A stretch of DNA of 64,000 nucleotides, from positions 496,001 to 560,000 of the forward strand of contig JACCLO010000008.1 in NCBI GenBank assembly GCA_029448655.1, in the 5' to 3' direction. Made by a program: the position numbers and the translations under genes. The DNA comes from Wolfiporia cocos. Its lineage: Eukaryota > Basidiomycota > Agaricomycetes > Polyporales > Phaeolaceae. Below, one piece after another: positions 59,705-64,000 of the stretch. The notes under the pieces were generated by a model, which searched no databases, had not been told where the DNA came from, and saw only the letters and a program-made list of their open reading frames with translations. The number at the start of each line of letters is the position of its first letter. Positions within the stretch are counted from its first letter, which is position 1.

Positions 59705-62307
59705 TTATCGTCCTGTCGATCCAAAACCTTGTGTACCGCGCTTGGTTGGCTTGTTGAACTGCTCGTTGTAGGGTCCACTTCCATGTAGGTGAGGTCGTAT
59801 TTCTTTCTCGAACTTCTCCTTGGTCATGGATTCCTGTATTTCGGGCGTGATTGCTACTTCGCAGATTAGTTGAGCAATTCTGTCGCCTTTCTTTACTTGG
59901 TACGGGTCTCCAGTGAGGTTCATCAACATGACAAAGACTTCTCCGCGGTAGTCATGGTCTATTACACCTGCGAGGACGTCAATGCCCTTTTTCGCAAGTG
60001 CGGACCTTGGCGCTATCCGACCGTATGTCCCATAAGGAACTTTGATACGGATATCGGTGGGGACCGAAGCGGATTTCCATGAATTGATTAGGATATCCTG
60101 CGCGGCATATAGATCATAGCCGATCGCATCAGTTGTTCCCCTGGTCGGTAGTTGGCCATTGACTCCTACTTCGATTTCTAAGTCTTCGTTGAACTCAACA
60201 TTGGAATGTACCCATTGCCCCGTAAAGGGGTCGCGCTTGTAGTACACTTTCGGTTGTGTAGGATCAACATCGTCTCGATATTGGGGCCAGTCGTCAGGCC
60301 AGACACACGTGTCTGAATCCCAATCTGGTGAGTCAGGGTCGAAGACGGCTATTGTCTGCCGTGTTCCGCCGAGTCTAGTTGATCGACGAAGAGGTTGATT
60401 TGGGTCGGTACTAAGGGCTGAATATTTTGCCTTGTACTCGTCCAATATCTCCTTAGCGTTAGCCAAATGTTCCTCGATTTCCCACGTGTCTTCCGCAGGT
60501 CCGGTGCCTTTCCAATGGATAAGGTATTCCCACCGGCCACGTCGGTTACGATGGTCGAGAATGGCTTCCACTTCCCATTCTTCCGGGTCTTCCATTTCCG
60601 TTGGCTTGTCAGCCGCAGGAGGATGACTTTTCTGACCTTCGATGGTTGATTCCTTGTACATAACCAGTTTTGAAGCATGGAATACAGGGTGGTAAGCCCT
60701 ATATTGTGCATCCATGTACACCTTGAACGTTACCAGTCCCAATTTTTCCGTGATTCGGAATGGGCCGATGTAGCGGGGAGCTAGACTTCTTTCTGTGTCT
60801 TGCCAACTCCGCACGTCCACGAGTACTTTGTCACCCACTTTGAAGGGGACGACTTGCTTCTTTTGGTCATAGTACCAGGACCATCTTTCGGCTGCAATTT
60901 TCATTGCCGCCTTAGCCTTCTCTTGTGCAGAGAACCGTGTGTTCGCAATTTCTACTAAGTCTTTATTTCGACTTGGTTCGAAACTGCTTGGTCCTGCAAT
61001 AGGATGACGACCTAATTCCACCAGGAATGGAGATTCCTTGGTAGTTTCGCTGGCTGCATTATTGTACGCAAATTCCGCTGTTGGCAGGAACTCCGACCAG
61101 TTATCTTTTTGGTACGTATTGATGTAGCACCGTAGATACTGTTCGAGTATTTGATTCACTCGTTCGGTTTGTCCGTCTGCCTGCGGATGGTACGCAGTAG
61201 TCATCGACCTTTGAATTCCCAGCAGGGTGCACCATTCACCAAATAGTTTTGAGGCGAATTGTGTCCCTCTGTCCGATACTATCTGTTTCGGTAATCCGTG
61301 TAAGGGATATACCTTTTGATAGAGTATCGTAGCTAGGTCTTTCGTTGAGAAGGTATTTTCTATTGGGAAAAACCTTGCTCTTTTGGTCAACCAATCCACC
61401 ACGACCATGATCGCGTCATGCATTCCCAATGGGGGTAGCTGAGTAATCAGGTCTATTGTCACCACTTCCCACGGGCCTGACGGCACCGGTAAGGGTTGCA
61501 GGGGGCCGTACGGCTTCTGCGGGTGGTTCTTCATACGTTGGCATGTGTCACATCCGTCTACGTATTTTTTGACGTAAACGAACATTCCGGGCCACCAATA
61601 GTTGCGGCTTAGCAATTCGTACGTTTTGTAGCATCCGAAATGCCCAGCTGACTTGTGATCGTGATGATGCTCGACCACTTGCCGTCTGATATCCGCTGGT
61701 GTAGCTGGAACGTAGACTTTGCCTCTTCGGAGGAGTAACCCTCCTTCGTAGTTCCATTCTGATAGGTCTTTTTTGAATTCACGAGGGCCGGATGAGAGCA
61801 GCTCCTTGTAGTCTTTTGTGACCTTGTCGTCTAGCAACGCTTTGCGAATCTCTCGGAGTATCGATTCGTCTTCCGATTGTGGGGCAGCATGGGAGGTATC
61901 AAGAGCCATTGCCATGTACTCTTGCTCGAACCACTCAGGTTTCAGAAGAACCTGGTCGCGATTATCAAGATCCACCCCCTCCTCATGGTCTGGCCGCCTG
62001 GACAGAGGATCCGCGGTTAGCATTGTTTTGCCAGGTTTGTGCTTCATTTGGAAGTTGAAGCGTGAGAGGTACAGTGCCCAACGGGCTTGTCGTCTCGTCA
62101 GTTTTTGCGCCGTTTTGAAATAGGTCAGGTTTAGATGATCCGACCATATCTCGAATTTTTCTGGGTGTCCCTCTAGGTAGTGTCGCCACTCCTCTAGAGC
62201 CCTGATGACAGCCAACATTTCCTTGTCGTAGATCTCGTAGTTCCTTTCCGGGGCGCTTAGCGACTTGCTATAGTACGCCACGGGGTGGAATTTTCTATCC
62301 GTAGGAT
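59705..62307 (-). CDS. Pol of element C (partial: RNase H, integrase, chromodomain, C-terminal dUTPase)
   Basis: The frame is open from the A2 junction (NPTDRKFHPVAYYSKSLS) to TAA at 59705. Order: RNase H end (YEIYDKEMLAVIRALEEWRHYL, in two parts), HHCC zinc site with CDTCQRM, integrase core IDLITQLP...SDRGTQFASKLF...ADGQTERVNQ, GPFRITEKLG, HPVFHASKL, chromodomain (WEVEAILDHR, YLIHWKG, DTWE). A dUTPase follows as the last about 150 residues: AIGYDLYAA, GRIAPRSALAKKG, GVIDHDYRGEV, GDRIAQLI and the P-loop-like RGTQGFGSTGR at the very end. All five dUTPase motifs are present. In A1 the dUTPase instead precedes RT. No internal stop is present. Confidence 0.93.
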
Positions 62308-62841
62308 TGTTACGGATCGAATATCCGTTCAGCTGGGATGCTAAGTCGAGTTACTCAGCGTATCGAGTAGCGCACTACTCGTCGGACTCAGCAGAGTCGA
62401 GCGTCGATATACTGGCTGCAGACTTAATTGCTTAAGTCCTTTGAGAACGAGTATAGGATCCTTGTAATTCAACAAGGTCGAGCTGAGGAACTCGACCAGT
62501 ATTTACAACAGGGTCTTTATACTACGATTCTGTAATCGGGGTCATAGTGTCCTTGGTACTGCTACCACTAAGTCCATAAGGTTAGTACGCTACGATAACT
62601 AAGCCGAAACGCTGCGGTTGAGCGCAACAATGGCTGAAACGTAGAAGCTCTGTAGATATACAACAGATATCACCTAGAACCTGATACGCTATGAGACTAG
62701 GGGCGTAGGGTTGTTGTACATGAAACGAGGGTCGGTGGTTGAGCAGGGACCCTAAGAATAATCGGTCAATACAGCGGTTGAACGCTAAGTCCTCCTCTCC
62801 AGTGAGGCGTCAAAATATACGGATTCATACGGATCGTAACA
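62308..62841 (-). repeat. 3' LTR of A2
   Basis: 534 bp, the reverse complement of the A1 LTRs with a change (GTCG for GCCG near the TATA box). It shares the CCTA variant with the A1 3' LTR. Confidence 0.93.
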
Positions 62842-62886
62842 TCACCCCCCTCCTAAGCCGTCATCGCCCTCGATGAAATCCAAGCA

Positions 62887-64000
62887 TCACGGCCACTCAA
62901 AGGGCCTCGGGGTCGGGGTCGTTATACCCTGCATCTCCATCGGGGAGAGGAGGCGTGGCGGGAGGGACCCAGAGCTGGTAGGGCGCGCATTCCCCTCGTC
63001 GATGTCCGGGCTGGGATACCCGACACGTGGGGCAGCGGTAGTCGGGGCAGTCGAGGATCCAGTGGTAAGGGCTGCCACAGCTTCGACAGGGCTCTGCCTG
63101 AGATGGCCTGGGCGGGGATCGAGCGGAGGGGACGTCGCGGAGATAGTCGCCGGATTCGTACCGCTGGTGGTGGTGGTGGACCCAGATGCGCTCCCGGAGC
63201 CATCTAGGTAGACTGAGAAGGGGGTCGTTCCAGGCGTCGCGACCCCGCTCGAACTCCTCTCGGCTGATGACCTCAACTGACGGAGATCGTCGACCAGCTT
63301 CGTCGTCAGCTGGGGCAGTGAGCGGCGGGGTGGCAATCCTAGCGCTGCTCGGCCCCTCTCGAACTGGGCGTCGTTCGCGGCTTCGTGGATGAGGAGCAGG
63401 GCTCTCCGGTTCTCCAGGTCGAGCTCCTGCGGCGGAGGTCTCAGGGGGAGCGTGGTCAGGTACCAGAGAGCGGTATTCCATAAAATCGTACGGTTCTGCA
63501 ATTCGAGCCAATTCATCGTCGTCGAGTAGCCAGGAGGGCATTGGAGGGACGGGGCTTCGCTGACGGGGCGGGCGACGCGGGCCTTCTTCTCCTTGGTTGA
63601 ACTCTCTCCGGATTCGCGATGGCGTCGACGCCCCGAGGTGGTCGATCCACTGATCGATGTTCCGCCCAAGCTGCTGTCTCTGCCAGCGGACTGTCCATTC
63701 GAGTTGGACAAGCCGCTCGGTGACGTCTTGATAGCTGTCGTAGATGGCGGTGAGCTCCTGTACGAGCTCAAATCGATCGGTCCAGGGGGTTGGATGACCT
63801 CCGGGGGGAACGTCGGACCTGTGCCAGGTGAGCGCATGGCGGGTGCGGAGGTGGGCCTCCTCGGAACACCCATAACACCTGCCTGTCTGATATCCCATGC
63901 GGACGGCGAGGGACCGACGCAGCGTCGGCGCCCTGGGACGGTCGGGTTGGCTAGGCGGAGGCGTCGACATGTTACTTCTTCGACCTGGCGGGTTCTGCTC
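62887..64000 (-). CDS. Pol tail of A2 (partial)
   Basis: The C-terminal part of pol beyond the chromodomain, open to the window edge and ending in TGA at 62887. It matches A1 with very few differences (NGQSAGRD versus NGQSTGRD) and includes the LQNRTILW to LVDDLRQLR patch. Confidence 0.88.
   Translation of the reverse strand, partial: SRTRQVEEVTCRRLRLANPTVPGRRRCVGPSPSAWDIRQAGVMGVPRRPTSAPAMRSPGTGPTFPPEVIQPPGPIDLSSYRSSPPSTTAIKTSPSGLSNSNGQSAGRDSSLGGTSISGSTTSGRRRHRESGESSTKEKKARVARPVSEAPSLQCPPGYSTTMNWLELQNRTILWNTALWYLTTLPLRPPPQELDLENRRALLLIHEAANDAQFERGRAALGLPPRRSLPQLTTKLVDDLRQLRSSAERSSSGVATPGTTPFSVYLDGSGSASGSTTTTSGTNPATISATSPPLDPRPGHLRQSPVEAVAALTTGSSTAPTTAAPRVGYPSPDIDEGNARPTSSGSLPPRLLSPMEMQGITTPTPRPFEWP
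62897..63970 (-). CDS. ORF3 of A2
   Basis: An intact 357-codon frame from ATG 63970, overlapping pol in the -1 frame. Compared with A1 I find one residue change (VRWQRQQ versus VHWQRQQ), the same base change that alters pol Thr/Ala. Two intact copies argue the frame is maintained in active elements. Confidence 0.7.
   Translation of the reverse strand: MSTPPPSQPDRPRAPTLRRSLAVRMGYQTGRCYGCSEEAHLRTRHALTWHRSDVPPGGHPTPWTDRFELVQELTAIYDSYQDVTERLVQLEWTVRWQRQQLGRNIDQWIDHLGASTPSRIRREFNQGEEGPRRPPRQRSPVPPMPSWLLDDDELARIAEPYDFMEYRSLVPDHAPPETSAAGARPGEPESPAPHPRSRERRPVREGPSSARIATPPLTAPADDEAGRRSPSVEVISREEFERGRDAWNDPLLSLPRWLRERIWVHHHHQRYESGDYLRDVPSARSPPRPSQAEPCRSCGSPYHWILDCPDYRCPTCRVSQPGHRRGECAPYQLWVPPATPPLPDGDAGYNDPDPEAL

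Larger units (their letters stand above)
58989..62307 (-). mobile_element. Ty3/gypsy element C, interrupted by A2
   Basis: It contains the 3' LTR (about 58989-59613), a polypurine tract (plus 59614-59629, minus-strand AAGGGGGGGGGTAA) and the pol end from RNase H on. It is cut at 62307 by the LTR of A2, so the rest of the element should lie beyond A2, outside the window. Sequence and LTR ends (TGTCAC) set it apart from families A and B. Confidence 0.9.
62308..64000 (-). mobile_element. Element A2 (second copy of family A), continues beyond the window
   Basis: The 3' part of a family A element inserted in pol of element C after AGGAT (62303-62307). LTR, polypurine tract, pol tail and ORF3 are nearly identical to A1. 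Whether it is complete, and whether AGGAT recurs at the far end, lies outside the window. Confidence 0.93.

Overview
The window reads as nuclear DNA of a filamentous basidiomycete, most likely an Agaricomycete. The evidence is: genes split by GT-AG introns of about 47-60 bp, GC-rich coding exons, a CT-rich core promoter, chromodomain-bearing Ty3/gypsy retrotransposons, and CpG decay in old repeats. It falls into two parts: a gene-bearing half (about 1-32 kb) and a nested transposon graveyard (about 32-64 kb). Species cannot be fixed from sequence alone.

Gene-bearing half. From 1 to 14.5 kb I see no convincing protein gene. There are two non-autonomous hAT-like elements, each with 8-bp target duplications (2459-3139 and 5328-5959), and an inverted pair of a dispersed repeat (about 7880-8222 and 10480-10790). 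A strikingly GC-rich, gene-free block runs from 8.6 to 14.5 kb. Then come: an unrecognised low-complexity protein gene (14621-15946, +); a 5-kb gene-poor stretch; a class I 3',5'-cyclic-nucleotide phosphodiesterase gene (21039-23867, +) with an 817-bp intron and two reading-frame problems near its 5' end; a large NUM1/ApsA-type cortical dynein anchor gene with a C-terminal PH domain (29910-24468, -); and, head-to-head with it across 219 bp, a DNAJC17/Cwf23-type spliceosomal J-protein gene (30130-31495, +). These are unrelated housekeeping functions (cAMP turnover, nuclear positioning, splicing), not a cluster.

Transposon half. An LTR-like unit (32872-35493) with perfect 5-bp target duplications carries two unknown ORFs and sits beside an inverted pair of tRNA-derived SINE-like repeats. 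Beyond it lie decayed LTRs of a TGTCAC-type supergroup, a solo LTR of family B, and a Ty1/copia relic that is cut by gypsy element B (42247-46875, -). Element B is cut in turn at the left end of gypsy element A1 (46876-54782, +). A1 is complete, and its two 534-bp LTRs differ at one base. After a decayed interval with a 44-bp minisatellite and another solo B LTR, gypsy element C (58989-62307, -) is interrupted by A2 (62308 to beyond 64000, -), a second copy of family A.

What looks most novel is in families A and B. Both carry an ORF (ORF3, 357 codons in A) that starts just after the chromodomain and overlaps the last 1.1 kb of pol in the -1 frame. ORF3 ends in two zinc knuckles and is recognisably shared by the diverged A and B elements, while the pol frame is also conserved in a patch inside the same DNA. 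Family A also shows an 11-nt match that implies Tf1-style self-priming. A and C encode dUTPase domains at different places in pol (between protease and RT in A, after the chromodomain in C).
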